The position numbers were made by a program, and so were the translations under genes. This document shows positions 41,729 to 51,962 of a stretch of 64,000 nucleotides of DNA, piece by piece; positions within the stretch are counted from its first letter, which is position 1; every line of letters starts with the position of its first letter. The notes beneath the pieces were generated by a model. It saw nothing but the letters and a program-made list of their open reading frames with translations, was not told where the DNA came from and ran no database searches. The stretch lies in NCBI RefSeq assembly GCF_017652985.1, contig NZ_JAGGDJ010000004.1, positions 248,001-312,000 on the forward strand. The letters are read 5' to 3'. This DNA is from Paenibacillus artemisiicola (GTDB lineage Bacteria; Bacillota; Bacilli; Paenibacillales; Paenibacillaceae).

Positions 41729-44700
41729 TCATCCCTTGTCAAGGGCAGCGTCATCGACAATCTTAAGTTCTGATAAGCCGACATTGAGGCCGCTTCCGCC
41801 GGATACTTGGAATTTCACCCACGTTATATCCTTGCTCGGGAACGTCACGGAATACGGGCTTCCATTGTTTGGAATACCCGTAACGGCCAATGTACTTCCA
41901 TCGCTGAACGTGAGCGTTCCGCCAGGTGCCCAGTCCAAATTATTCGTTCTGTCGAAGAAGGTGATCTTATTGACTGTCTGGCTGCTGCTCCAATCCAGCT
42001 GCAGCCACGGATTCAGTTCTCCCTGCGAGGCCCATTCGCCGCTGTCATGAACGCCGGTGATGCCGTCTATGGCTTTGGATGCCGCATAGTTGCCGCTAAA
42101 GGCGGACGATGCCGTCGCCGTTGCCGTTCTTGCGAGATTGTTGATGACCGTAATGTTGCTGACAGCCTTATGGCTCCCATCTTCCGTCGTCACGGTAATG
42201 ACCGCGCTGCCTGCAGCGAGGCTCCGTACGACGCCGTTCTCGACCGTTGCGACGCCAGGGTTGCTGGAACTCCAGGTTATATTCTGATTCGTCGCATTGC
42301 TCGGCGCAATCGTAGGCGTCAAGTCCAAGATCGTATTCGTATCCATTTCGGCCGAACTTGGGCTTAGGCTAATGCCCGTTACCTGGAGGACCGGCGAATC
42401 CGTCGTAAACACTTCCATTTCTGAAAGTCCGACATTGGATCCGGTACCCCCGACCGCCTGAAAGGTGACCGAAGTGACTTTTTTGGGAGCGAAAAAGATC
42501 ACTTTCCCTCCGTCATCCTGCGGTATCCCAGTAATCCCCGTCATGCTTGTGCCGTCGCTGAAGGCCAGCGTACCGCCATTTACATTATCCGTCGTATTGG
42601 CCCGATCATAGAGTACGATTCGGTTGATCGTGACGGCGGATGGCCATGTGAGCTGTATCCGTGGGTTTTGCTCATTCAGAGATGCCCATTCGCCGGTATC
42701 CCCTACCAGGCCATCCGTCACCGCAGTAGCCGGGTAGCGGGCGCTTAACTGAGAAGATGCCGTTACGGCAGCATCAGGAGCAATATTTCCGGGCGTTTGC
42801 CAGCCTTTGGCCGTTGTAGCATCGACCGCATGACTCGAAGTCGAGAGGTTGCCCGCCTGATCATAGGCCTTAACGGTATAACGATAAGTCATGCCGGGCA
42901 AGACGGTTATATCCAGATAACTGTTTAGCGTTGCCGGAACATCCGCAAGCTGGACGCCATCCCGATATACGTTATACCCTTTAACCAGAAGATTGTCCGT
43001 TGACGGAGCCCATGAAATGGACGCCCTGTTTCCAAACGCATAATTAAGGCTTAGATTTGAAGGCGCCGTAGGAGCTGAATTATCACGGTTCGTTCCGCTA
43101 GCTGCAGTTGCGGCTTCGGATGGCGCCCCCTTCAAACCTCCCCGGACGGCTCGAACCTTATAGTAATACGTTTGGGTCAGCCCATCGACCACTTGTTTGT
43201 CATAGTAACGGTTCACCGATGTCGTTCCCATGTAATTGCCTGAACCCGGTTTGAAGTTTTTGTTCGTACTTCTAAACACCTCGTAGGCGGCGAGTTTGGT
43301 ATCGGATAGATCCCTCCAAGACACGAGCGTACCCGAGGCATCCTTCGTTGCCGTAACCCCTGTCACCTGGGCCGGTGCCGTACCGTACTTAAGCCGGATG
43401 GTATAATAACCGTATCCGTTGATCGTAAACGTCACTTTACCGCGAGTAAGCGCCATCGCGCCCCTGTCATTTTCCAGAAGATCGGTTCTCGTGACGGACG
43501 AGGGGTTGAAATAGGACAGGTCGACGGTTACTTTCGTGTCGACTCCCGTGGTTTCATTGAATCGCAGAATCGTTCCCTCTCCGTTGGCTTCCGCGGGTTT
43601 GGCTGTCGTCATCACGACATTGTCGACGCTGACTTTTACGAATTGGCCTTTTGTTTCATGGAGTCCGGCCCCGGCCTGTGCACCGGCGATTACTTTCGCT
43701 TGCAGCGGAGTCGTCGATTGCCAGCCGTATTGATCCGCTCTCCCTGCTTGCCAGTTCTTCCCTGCGTGGGACATTAGCGTATACTTGAAGGTTGTCGGAC
43801 CCGGTTGCGATTGAATGAAATTGGTACTCCATTTGTTACCGTACACATAGCTAAATATCCAAGGTTTCGGCGTATTGTAATCGACATCGTACAAGCCCGA
43901 TCTTCTGCTGCCGTACTCCACGACCGGCGCGGATTGCGGGAATAGCGTAATCCCGTAATTGCCTGACGGATTCGAAGCGTCGATCCACCTATGGACGGTG
44001 CGATAATCGGTGCTCGATGCATAGTACTGTTCATTTTTCGGATTGTTGATATTAGGATCCACATACGGCCTGAAATCGCCTGAGGGCATCTCGGAACGCA
44101 GCGTGAAATCGGGCACGTTCAACGGGAAAGTAAAGAAACCTTCCTCGTCCTCGGTAACTCTATACGACCCGGGCGCGTCAATCTTATTCACGACATTGAC
44201 GATATCGATTTTTGGCAAAGCATCATACAGGATGACGTTTCTTTGAATCCCGGCTGTCCCATCGCTAAAGCCCGTGGAAGTCATCTGTCCCTGCAGGGCA
44301 CCGACATCAATCGAGACGGATGCTCCGTAGACCGTGCTTTCCGATTTAAGGGTATGGAAGTCGAGAACGCTCTTATCATAGACGAATTCATTCATTTTGT
44401 ACGGCGATGTAGGGTCCACCATTTCGGCATTCCCATGCTGCTTGTCAATAATGCTTGAGATTTCCCCTTGTTTGCCGAAAGTAACCTTGAAATACCGGTT
44501 TTCCAGCGTATGATCGCTTTTCTTTAACGATGTCGGAAATGTAGGATCATTCGCTCTTGCCGTTACCAGAAAGGTCTTATAACCGAGACCGGGCACGTTC
44601 GGCGCAACAAACGCTACGGTCCCATCGCTTAATTTGTCGTATTTCAATCGCGTTGACGTCTCGGTATCCGTGATATCGAAGTGTGCGGGCAGATCGGAGA

Positions 44701-46387
44701 GGTTGACTTTGACCAGATCCGATCTCGTCCAAGACAACGAATTGAAGACGGAAATGGTCTTGCCTGTCGTAGGAATCAGCGTGCTTAAACTGGCCAAGGA
44801 ATCGTTCATGATCCTGTCCGAGAGGTTCTTGGCCGTTATGGCGTTATTTCTTTTCCAAATGTGGGTATCATCCACCGCGGAGTCCGAGCTCCCGAAGGTA
44901 TGCTCGTCGTATAAATTCAAGTTATTATAGGCGTTCCACACGTCTTGGTAAGGATATCTGAAATTCGGGCTGGCCTGATTGGCGAAGGTCGCGAACGTCT
45001 CCGCTGCCGGCACATTGTCTTGCGCATCCCTTTGGACGCTTTCGCTGTAAGCATCCGAAGGTATGCCATAGTTCCAATAGTTCTCATAATTTCCTTTGAA
45101 GACGGGAATCGATGGACTGAAGTTCGCATCGACGTATTGATAAAAATCCTTCACATTGGAATCGACGAACTTCGGAAAAGCATACGGTCTCCCTGCTGAA
45201 TCTACCCTGGCATTCATTTCTTTGATCCGATCTTTGACCGATGACAGGAGCGGGCCGTTATCCAACCATGGCGTATTTTTTTCCAACACCGCGTCTCCGA
45301 CATAGGTCGAGGACTGAAACACATTCATTAACGTATCGCTTACCGCCTGGGTCGTATCCGCGATCGTCGTCGGAGTTGCATTATTTACTCCGGTACCTAG
45401 AAATTTCATTTGGTTCTGATTGTACAAAGCGCCTTGGTAGATGAGCACTTTGTTATTCGGTTTCCTGCCTTGGGCATAAAAAATGCGGGGGTACTCCTCG
45501 AGCATGACTTTCGGCGTGCCGGCATAGATGTTGAAGCCCAAGAACATATATTTGATGCCCATGTCTGCCATGACGTCGACATTGGACCACGAGAAGCTCG
45601 GATTATCATCCATGATCGCCACGCCGCTTGACTCCGTCCCGAGCTTGTCTTTCAGGTGCCGTTCCGAAAAGTAGTAATATCGGATGAGCTCCTCCGTGCT
45701 CATGGCCTCGAAGGACGTGTTCACGTAACTTGCCGGATATTGAAGCCGGTCGTGTTTTATATTCGTTTTCAGGGTTTCGATTTGGTCGGCGGTTCGGCTG
45801 TTTAACGACCCAAACAGCCTGATGGATTGCTCCATCGGATACCTGAACTGATCATGCTTCGCCCAACTGTCCGTCTGGGCGATATACGTATTCGCATCGT
45901 CCGTTTCTTGAGGCCATGTCGAATTGATCAGCGTCTCGGGATAATCCGTATAGCCAATATCCGTGTGCGAATCGTGGGCGACGTATACGGTCCAGTGACG
46001 GATTTTTTTCTGTGATACCGTTGTCGATTCGCGGGCAGTATCTGCTCCGGAATCATTGTCGTACACCTCGAAGGTTACGTGATCGCCATCGTTCATAAGT
46101 TCAACGACGTGAACCGTTACTGTATTGGAGCCGTTGTCGAGGGTACCTATCGGTTCCATGTACGGAGGTTGACCGTCGGCGGCGATTTTAACCCACGCGT
46201 TGTAGGCAGAGCCCGAATTATGAATCGTCAGCTTGGTTTCTGATTTATACGTCCCGGAATCCTCAATAATATACGGGGTTTGCGAAACGGTAATCGTCGA
46301 CGCAGCCTGCACCTTTTTCAACTCAAAACTACTCACACTAGAAAACATAACAGCAATGATTAAGAGTTGGAGCCATACTTTTCTCAC
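41729..46387 (-). CDS. Large secreted GH38-like glycosidase with FN3, discoidin-like and Big_2 domains
   Basis: A 1552-residue exported protein. A signal peptide (to about residue 30) precedes a beta-sandwich region and a GH38-like catalytic barrel beginning HWTVYVAHDSHTDIGYTDYP, the H-x-D position of GH38/DUF5054-type enzymes. A beta-rich GH38 C-terminal part follows, then two FN3-like modules (APAQVTGVTATKDASGTLVS; NSAPTAPSNLSLNYAFG), a discoidin-like domain (NIAPDAAVTASSQLSARYPA), a Big_2 Ig-like domain (LQVTGISLSPSSAEMDTN) and a second discoidin-like domain (NLARTATATASSAFSGNYAA). It probably acts on alpha-mannosyl or related glycans outside the cell. GTG start; no SLH domain. Confidence 0.88.
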   Translation of the reverse strand: MRKVWLQLLIIAVMFSSVSSFELKKVQAASTITVSQTPYIIEDSGTYKSETKLTIHNSGSAYNAWVKIAADGQPPYMEPIGTLDNGSNTVTVHVVELMNDGDHVTFEVYDNDSGADTARESTTVSQKKIRHWTVYVAHDSHTDIGYTDYPETLINSTWPQETDDANTYIAQTDSWAKHDQFRYPMEQSIRLFGSLNSRTADQIETLKTNIKHDRLQYPASYVNTSFEAMSTEELIRYYYFSERHLKDKLGTESSGVAIMDDNPSFSWSNVDVMADMGIKYMFLGFNIYAGTPKVMLEEYPRIFYAQGRKPNNKVLIYQGALYNQNQMKFLGTGVNNATPTTIADTTQAVSDTLMNVFQSSTYVGDAVLEKNTPWLDNGPLLSSVKDRIKEMNARVDSAGRPYAFPKFVDSNVKDFYQYVDANFSPSIPVFKGNYENYWNYGIPSDAYSESVQRDAQDNVPAAETFATFANQASPNFRYPYQDVWNAYNNLNLYDEHTFGSSDSAVDDTHIWKRNNAITAKNLSDRIMNDSLASLSTLIPTTGKTISVFNSLSWTRSDLVKVNLSDLPAHFDITDTETSTRLKYDKLSDGTVAFVAPNVPGLGYKTFLVTARANDPTFPTSLKKSDHTLENRYFKVTFGKQGEISSIIDKQHGNAEMVDPTSPYKMNEFVYDKSVLDFHTLKSESTVYGASVSIDVGALQGQMTSTGFSDGTAGIQRNVILYDALPKIDIVNVVNKIDAPGSYRVTEDEEGFFTFPLNVPDFTLRSEMPSGDFRPYVDPNINNPKNEQYYASSTDYRTVHRWIDASNPSGNYGITLFPQSAPVVEYGSRRSGLYDVDYNTPKPWIFSYVYGNKWSTNFIQSQPGPTTFKYTLMSHAGKNWQAGRADQYGWQSTTPLQAKVIAGAQAGAGLHETKGQFVKVSVDNVVMTTAKPAEANGEGTILRFNETTGVDTKVTVDLSYFNPSSVTRTDLLENDRGAMALTRGKVTFTINGYGYYTIRLKYGTAPAQVTGVTATKDASGTLVSWRDLSDTKLAAYEVFRSTNKNFKPGSGNYMGTTSVNRYYDKQVVDGLTQTYYYKVRAVRGGLKGAPSEAATAASGTNRDNSAPTAPSNLSLNYAFGNRASISWAPSTDNLLVKGYNVYRDGVQLADVPATLNSYLDITVLPGMTYRYTVKAYDQAGNLSTSSHAVDATTAKGWQTPGNIAPDAAVTASSQLSARYPATAVTDGLVGDTGEWASLNEQNPRIQLTWPSAVTINRIVLYDRANTTDNVNGGTLAFSDGTSMTGITGIPQDDGGKVIFFAPKKVTSVTFQAVGGTGSNVGLSEMEVFTTDSPVLQVTGISLSPSSAEMDTNTILDLTPTIAPSNATNQNITWSSSNPGVATVENGVVRSLAAGSAVITVTTEDGSHKAVSNITVINNLARTATATASSAFSGNYAASKAIDGITGVHDSGEWASQGELNPWLQLDWSSSQTVNKITFFDRTNNLDWAPGGTLTFSDGSTLAVTGIPNNGSPYSVTFPSKDITWVKFQVSGGSGLNVGLSELKIVDDAALDKG

Positions 46388-46557
46388 TACCTTACTCGCC
46401 TCCTAATGGAAGATTTCGGTTCGCGAACCGTGCTGCCGGCTTGATAAAGCTTCAAACACCTCCTTATAGGCTGGATATAACTTCCATGCCGAGTATATCC
46501 TGTTATGCGCAATAAGGGTAGCACGCACTTTGTTCTTACATAGTGCCTAAAAGTATA

Positions 46558-46833
46558 CTAAGCGTTTTTCCCGGCATCCTTCGAAAGCCGCTGATCTACG
46601 GGCAGCAGCACCGGGAAAGGCTCGTGCGGCTCTGCTTGATACCAACAAGCGGTAGAGTCTGTAGGGGTCCCAAGCCGCTTCGTTGCCGACCTGCGGGGAG
46701 AAGCGGCCTCCGGGGCCGCCGCAGGTTCGTCCGCCGGCTCGCGCCGCCATTGCTGCAAGCGGCCGTGGTAATCGTCAACGCAAATGCCAAAATAAGCTGA
46801 TATTGCTTTCAAAGTTCGGAAAAGCCCCTCCAT
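46558..46833 (-). pseudogene. Possible relic of a lipoprotein gene
   Basis: One frame contains a lipobox-like signal segment (LAFALTITTAACSNGG), while the neighbouring frame continues with a lipoprotein-style linker (EPADEPAAAPEAASP). That is what a frameshifted N-terminus of a solute-binding lipoprotein would look like. Neither frame gives a full protein, and the region is much richer in G+C than its flanks. Tentative. Confidence 0.3.
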
Positions 46834-46907
46834 AAAAAATGTTTCGGAATTCTATCACTAATTTCATGTTACGGCTTCCTTGGTACCCTCCGAACGAATT
46901 AAAACGC

Positions 46908-46934
46908 AAAAAAACCTCCGCTTCGCTGCGGAGG
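46908..46934 (-). terminator. Terminator of the small kinase gene
   Basis: Stem CCTCCGC/GCGGAGG (46915-46921 with 46928-46934), then a run of seven T on the minus strand. Confidence 0.85.
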
Positions 46935-46976
46935 AACGCTGAGCTTCCGGCTGTATCGTTTATCTTTCCAGTGTTG

Positions 46977-47480
46977 CTACGGTAGGTAGGCAATAATGTC
47001 ATCTGCGACTTTCGTTAGCGGTTGAGTAGCATCAATCGGTATCGCACCATCTTCTTCGATTGTACGACGTTGGAAGCCTTCAAATGTCCGTAAGATTTCT
47101 TTTAATTCCTCGGGATGCATTCCGTAATCGCCGGCACTGCGGTTTTGAAGGCGATAGGTGAGGGTTTCCGCATCTATGGTCAGCATAAATATTTTTCTGA
47201 ATACCGGATAAAAGTTTTGCTGATTAGAGGTGGCGCCGGTAATAAATACATCTCTGGGGTTGTTAAGTAGTTCTCTTAGTCGATTACGGTCCCAAACCCA
47301 ATCTGTTTCAGCGTACTGATCCAACATTTCGGTTATTGGTCGCCCTGTTGAACGGTCTGCGTGATACGTGAGTCCAGGGGTCCTGTCCCCATCATAGGCG
47401 ATGTACCCCCGCTTATGGAGCTCTATCGCTAGGGTAGATTTCCCCGTACCTGCTTCACCGGTTATAAGATAAGCGGACAT
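46977..47480 (-). CDS. P-loop small-molecule kinase-like protein
   Basis: A 167-residue AAA_18/adenylate-kinase-like protein: Walker A ITGEAGTGKSTLAIEL, an Asp-rich segment YIAYDGDRTPG, an ATSNQQNFYPVF strand and an arginine-containing lid region (ETLTYRLQNRSAGDYGM). The substrate is unknown. GGAGTGTTCAG precedes the ATG. It is a single gene with its own terminator. Confidence 0.85.
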   Translation of the reverse strand: MSAYLITGEAGTGKSTLAIELHKRGYIAYDGDRTPGLTYHADRSTGRPITEMLDQYAETDWVWDRNRLRELLNNPRDVFITGATSNQQNFYPVFRKIFMLTIDAETLTYRLQNRSAGDYGMHPEELKEILRTFEGFQRRTIEEDGAIPIDATQPLTKVADDIIAYLP

Positions 47481-47687
47481 CTGAACACTCCTTTCAATGA
47501 TAAAAAGTTGGCGTAATGAAGGCAGCTCGTGGAGCAGCTGCCGCTGGCATTAGTTTAACCAAAGGCAGCCTCCTCCAAATGCATCCATCTTAGTTACCCT
47601 TTTAAGGAAGCAGACTTACTTGGCCTTACACGTCTCTAAAGAACATCACCTTTCTCCTCCAGTCATCTGGTGTACGCATGAAGTACC

Positions 47688-47984
47688 TCAAGGAGTTGCA
47701 TACTTGCTCGGATTACTAAAAAAATCATCATAATTGTATCGGCCAATGAGAGTAAAACTTGTCTTCTCATCATCGAACTCAAGCACGAATACTTCTCCAT
47801 GGAGGCCTGACGTAGTACGATTATCCACGATTGCGATTCTATTATCGCTCAGTTGGACGACTGCTTCACCTGGAGCAGGGGACTGTGGAGCGTTAAAGCT
47901 AAATTGCGGTACTGGCTTAAACGCAATAATTATTAGGCAGATGAAGATCCCGAATAAGCTATACGTCTTGGTTTTATCAGCCAC
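47688..47984 (-). CDS. Small membrane-anchored protein of unknown function
   Basis: A ~98-residue protein with one N-terminal helix (YSLFGIFICLIIIAF) and an extracytoplasmic beta-rich domain (GEAVVQLSDNRIAIVDNRT; EVFVLEFDDEKTSFTLIG). The GTG at 47984 has AGAGG eight bases upstream. No family was recognised. It sits alone between the kinase gene and the beta-helix protein gene. Confidence 0.65.
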   Translation of the reverse strand: MADKTKTYSLFGIFICLIIIAFKPVPQFSFNAPQSPAPGEAVVQLSDNRIAIVDNRTTSGLHGEVFVLEFDDEKTSFTLIGRYNYDDFFSNPSKYATP

Positions 47985-48088
47985 GCTTATCACCTCTAAA
48001 CGTTAAACGCCGGAATGCCCAGGAAGTTCCATAATTCCATAAATTGAAGCGAAAAGGAATCGTAAACGCGCCTTGACCAAAATAAAAA

Positions 48089-48110
48089 GCCCTGAGTGTA
48101 CCCTCAGAGC
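48089..48110 (-). terminator. Terminator of the beta-helix protein gene
   Basis: Inverted repeat GCCCTGAG/CTCAGAGC with one mismatch, followed on the minus strand by TTTTTATTTT, about 100 bp after the stop. Confidence 0.7.
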
Positions 48111-48209
48111 CTCATTGCGATTTATTTTGGAGCAACACGAGCATACCAAGATCCTCGACCATCTAGGGAAAGAAGTAGTTTAATTGACTCTCCGAGGAAT
48201 TCATTGCGT

Positions 48210-51200
48210 TTAAGCGGCTTCACGCAGGAAAACGCGATCTGCAGCTGTGCCGGAAGTAACGGCATCATCGATCGAGAACGGCAAGATCGTGGTTTTTGTT
48301 CCATCGGCTGAAATCACTTGAAGACGATAATCGGCTGTAATCGCTTCGGTTGAATCAACCGCGCGATCACTGCCATCGACAACCGAAATCGTTTGGACGC
48401 CAGCGAGCGATATAATCTCGTCTAGAACATTTCCAACCGTAGTTCCGGCTTTAATATCGATCGCATGGCCTGAAATGGCGTTAATATGCGTGCTTGTATA
48501 GGCGATATCCACGGCTTGGTCAGCGACAACGCTCGGGAAAACGTAGGATTGCGATAAATTATCTGGCTTGGAACTATCAAAAGCGGTACTGCCGTTTGCG
48601 TCGGGATACACGATCGGCGTTTGGGTTGGATATTGTTTATTGAACGTTGTAATCGCGACATTGCTGAAATGGTAGCTTGAGGTCCCTCTAACTTGTACGG
48701 CGCTGCCGATTAACCCGCCTTGCAGAATCGTGAGGTTCCTTAAATCAACGTCCGTTCCGTTATCCACGACAATCGCATATCGGTCATTTCTTAATGAGTC
48801 TTCATACTTGATGGCACTGTCTTGAATCGTGACATGATCGACATATTTCAGGAGTATGCCATAGGCAGGGAATGAACTCGCGTTCGAATAGGACGATGTT
48901 CGATAGTTCCCCCCGTTTTTAGCTTCGGCGATCACTTCCGTCGTGTTGGATAGAACGGGCTTGGAAGCAGGTTTGGCCGGATTATAGGACGCCGTGAGAT
49001 CAAGGTTCTTAATCGTGATATTGCGAACGGGATACGTTTCTCCATCTACGATGGTTCCAACCGATCCAACGTCGACTTGGCCCGCGGCTCCGGTGCTTGG
49101 AAAACGTTTATAGCCTTGAATCACGATCGGGAACGCTCCGTCTCCTCCGGCGTTCTTGGATAACACCGCCCCATCGACCGTTACGTTGGAAATCGAACCC
49201 GGTCTTCGTATTCCAAGCGGCAGCCTCGCTGTTTGAAGACTTCCGTCCTCGTCAAATCCGGCACCTTCAAAACGAGGTGATACGCCGAAAGCAATGCCCC
49301 CGGATGTGTTTTCCAAACGCAAATCCGAAAAGGTGACGTTGCTTACGTTTGAACCGTCGTTGACCCAGATGGCCACGCCGGTCTTGTTGGCATTTGTGGT
49401 TAGCGATAAATTTTTGGCGGTGATATTCGCCATATCCCCAACTGTTTCCGAGCCTAACTGGAACACGTTTCCGCCTGCGATGTCGCCGGCAACGATTTTT
49501 TCGATCGCGATATTAGAAACGTGTCTAATAAATCCTAACGAAAAATCGCTGCCTAATTTGGCGACGTCATTACTGGACTTCAGCGTCGTCACGTTATAAG
49601 CGGATGCGTCGTTATCTTGCATAAAGTTGAAGGTGTCTCTTTGACGACCGGAAGTAGAGTCAGGCAGTACGATATTTTGAACCCGAATGTTATCGCAGCC
49701 GGTGGTTAGTATCGAGAACCAGCCGCCTTGTTCAATGGTTAACCCATGCTCCTCATCCGCTCCGCCGACCACGATATCTTTCGACAGTTTGAACGAAATG
49801 GTTTTCGTTCCGTTACCGGGAACGTAAGGATCGCTATAGCCCGTATATAAATTCATATTGCCGTAAATTTTGGCCGAATTTCCGATAATCTTAATGTTCT
49901 CTACGCGAACGCCCCACATAAGCGCGTCTTCCCAGTAACCATGACCGTCGTCCTGCCCCAAAGCGAAAGGATAATTTAAAGGGGCTTCTCTGGCGTCGAT
50001 CTTGTCCAAGGCGGTCAGCTGAGCGTTCTTGTCAAAATATAAATAGACGTTGCTTCTTAAATGGATGCTGTTCGAAGCAAAATTCGAGTCTCCTCGGAAA
50101 TAAACCGTTCCGCCGCCATTTTTGCTTGCCGCGACAATCGCTGCATTTATGGCGGCAGCATTATCCGTTCCGGTATAGTGAACAATGTCGCCCGCGCTCT
50201 CCGATACGGTTGCGTCGGCCACGGCACCAAAGTTCGTGACATCGTATTTACCTGAATAATAGCTTACCCTGTTGGAGCTTCCATCGGAGTTAACCAGTTT
50301 AAAGGAATAGTTGGTCTCCGGCAGCAGGTTCGACAGGATGGCTTGTTGCGATTTGAATTCTGTTCCCGTATTCACCCAAGTTAACCCTTTGTCTAAACTT
50401 GCATAGACACTTGCTTGCTTATGGATGGAATCGGCTTCCAGCACGACCGTTGTCGGGGTGTTATAGGAGACGTCGGCAGCTTTTCTGACTAGATGGGTTA
50501 CAGTCGATGCGACATCGAAGTTTGCCGTTCCCGTTTCCGTATAATCCGCTTCGCGAGGCGTTCCCGAATAAGCCTTGCCGCTAAAAGTCGCGCGGAACGT
50601 TCCGCCTCGGTTCGGAATTCGTTTGTTTTTCAGAACAAGCGTAACGTCAACGCCATTGTATGCGCTAAAATCCGTGTCCTTGATGGAAACCGTTTTTCCG
50701 CCGTCCGTGATGGCCACTTTTGTTCGTAAATCCTCATTCGAATTTAGATCTCTAACCCAGTTTCTTCCCGAATGGTTATAATCTTTTGCAGAAGCGATAG
50801 CCGCATCATTGAGCTGCACGAAACCACGTCCGATTAAATCGAACGTATCCGTTGAGGAAGCCGTTATGCCATCCGGCAAATGAAAGGTTAGCGTTCCGTA
50901 TAAATATTTTCTTTCCGGCGTGGTTTTATTAATGGAATATTCTAATCGTATATCTTGCGTTTGCCCGGCCGTATATGTCTGCAGGTCGGCTTTCAACGTG
51001 GATAGTTGGATCGTAAACGTTTTGGACGTACCATTTTCCGCAACGACGGTTAATTTGTCGTTCGTGACGATTTCATCAGCCGGCTTTTTTTCGGTCCCCG
51101 AACGATCCGTAACCGAATAACGTTGAATCGAAGGGTCGGTGGAGTCAATTTCGGCAAGCAAGTGTTCAACATGGGATTGAGGGAGCATATCAATCGTGCG

Positions 51201-51707
51201 ATGCGCGTTGTCGATGTTCGATAGGTGAATGGCGTTATTCAGCGCTCTAAGATCGGTGTTGGAAGAACTTAGCGGCTTGAAGGCAACCTTTTTCAGCGAT
51301 ATCGAAGCATGGCGAATTTGCAGCGTGTAGGATTTTGCACGGTCAACCGCCGGCAAATTCGTAATCGAATACGCGATCCCGTCTATGCCTTGGAGTACGC
51401 TGATTTTGGCATCGGACAAATCGATATTGTCGTCTCCGTCACTGATCGAAATATATGGCGGCACACTGCCGCTTGTCAGATTCAATAGATCGTTCGTTGA
51501 TGAAGTCTTAAACGAAAACGTGTCCGACGCTCTTACGTTAGATGAAAATCCCAATGGCGTTATCTTCTTGGACTGTCCGTGATTATCCTGCTTCACCGGT
51601 TTCAAGCTGTCGCCAGGTTGCGGATTAGACGCAGCCCATGCACCGTTAGCGAGACTAAACAACATCGTTAGCGCAATGATCGTGGATATAAACAGCTTAT
51701 TTTTCAA
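48210..51707 (-). CDS. Secreted multidomain beta-helix protein, GH28-like (polygalacturonase fold)
   Basis: A 1165-residue exported protein with a signal peptide to about residue 26 (GAWAA). The first ~500 residues are Ig-like/adhesion-type modules. A parallel beta-helix of the pectate-lyase/GH28 type starts at KYDVTNFGAVADATV with GTDNAAAINAAIVAASKNGG, the usual opening of this fold. Repeated turns (NIKIIGNSAKIYG, NIRVQNIVLPDS, ITIKNLDL) follow. The catalytic Asp set of GH28 is not unambiguous, so activity on pectin-like glycans is inferred. A ~75-residue C-terminal module ends the chain. TTG start after AAGGAAG. Confidence 0.82.
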   Translation of the reverse strand: MKNKLFISTIIALTMLFSLANGAWAASNPQPGDSLKPVKQDNHGQSKKITPLGFSSNVRASDTFSFKTSSTNDLLNLTSGSVPPYISISDGDDNIDLSDAKISVLQGIDGIAYSITNLPAVDRAKSYTLQIRHASISLKKVAFKPLSSSNTDLRALNNAIHLSNIDNAHRTIDMLPQSHVEHLLAEIDSTDPSIQRYSVTDRSGTEKKPADEIVTNDKLTVVAENGTSKTFTIQLSTLKADLQTYTAGQTQDIRLEYSINKTTPERKYLYGTLTFHLPDGITASSTDTFDLIGRGFVQLNDAAIASAKDYNHSGRNWVRDLNSNEDLRTKVAITDGGKTVSIKDTDFSAYNGVDVTLVLKNKRIPNRGGTFRATFSGKAYSGTPREADYTETGTANFDVASTVTHLVRKAADVSYNTPTTVVLEADSIHKQASVYASLDKGLTWVNTGTEFKSQQAILSNLLPETNYSFKLVNSDGSSNRVSYYSGKYDVTNFGAVADATVSESAGDIVHYTGTDNAAAINAAIVAASKNGGGTVYFRGDSNFASNSIHLRSNVYLYFDKNAQLTALDKIDAREAPLNYPFALGQDDGHGYWEDALMWGVRVENIKIIGNSAKIYGNMNLYTGYSDPYVPGNGTKTISFKLSKDIVVGGADEEHGLTIEQGGWFSILTTGCDNIRVQNIVLPDSTSGRQRDTFNFMQDNDASAYNVTTLKSSNDVAKLGSDFSLGFIRHVSNIAIEKIVAGDIAGGNVFQLGSETVGDMANITAKNLSLTTNANKTGVAIWVNDGSNVSNVTFSDLRLENTSGGIAFGVSPRFEGAGFDEDGSLQTARLPLGIRRPGSISNVTVDGAVLSKNAGGDGAFPIVIQGYKRFPSTGAAGQVDVGSVGTIVDGETYPVRNITIKNLDLTASYNPAKPASKPVLSNTTEVIAEAKNGGNYRTSSYSNASSFPAYGILLKYVDHVTIQDSAIKYEDSLRNDRYAIVVDNGTDVDLRNLTILQGGLIGSAVQVRGTSSYHFSNVAITTFNKQYPTQTPIVYPDANGSTAFDSSKPDNLSQSYVFPSVVADQAVDIAYTSTHINAISGHAIDIKAGTTVGNVLDEIISLAGVQTISVVDGSDRAVDSTEAITADYRLQVISADGTKTTILPFSIDDAVTSGTAADRVFLREAA

Positions 51708-51904
51708 CTTTACTCACGCTTCCTTCTATTCATTTGCATGCAGTACTAGAATAATTCAGTTTTGTTTATGATTGTTCATTAAGAAGTAATGAAAACGTAA
51801 ATTTGCCCTTCTCATCCATAATTGAGCACAAATGCCTAGGAAGGCAGCCATGCCGCGCGCCTAGGAGACGCATAAAACCGAACCCGAACGTCTACTATCT
51901 ACAG

Positions 51905-51935
51905 AAAAGCTGCCGGGCTTTAGCCGGCAGCTTTT
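51905..51935. terminator. Bidirectional terminator
   Basis: A perfect 12-bp stem AAAAGCTGCCGG/CCGGCAGCTTTT (51905-51916 with 51924-51935), 28 bp after the stop of the second HupE-like gene. Confidence 0.9.
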
Positions 51936-51962
51936 CAAGCTTGACGAATGATAGGCAGCTGT

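Larger units (their letters stand above)
46388..46976. other. Intergenic region, 589 bp
   Basis: Holds the upstream region of the GH38-like gene, a G+C-rich stretch with a probable lipoprotein relic (46558-46833), and the terminator of the kinase gene (46908-46934). Confidence 0.5.
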
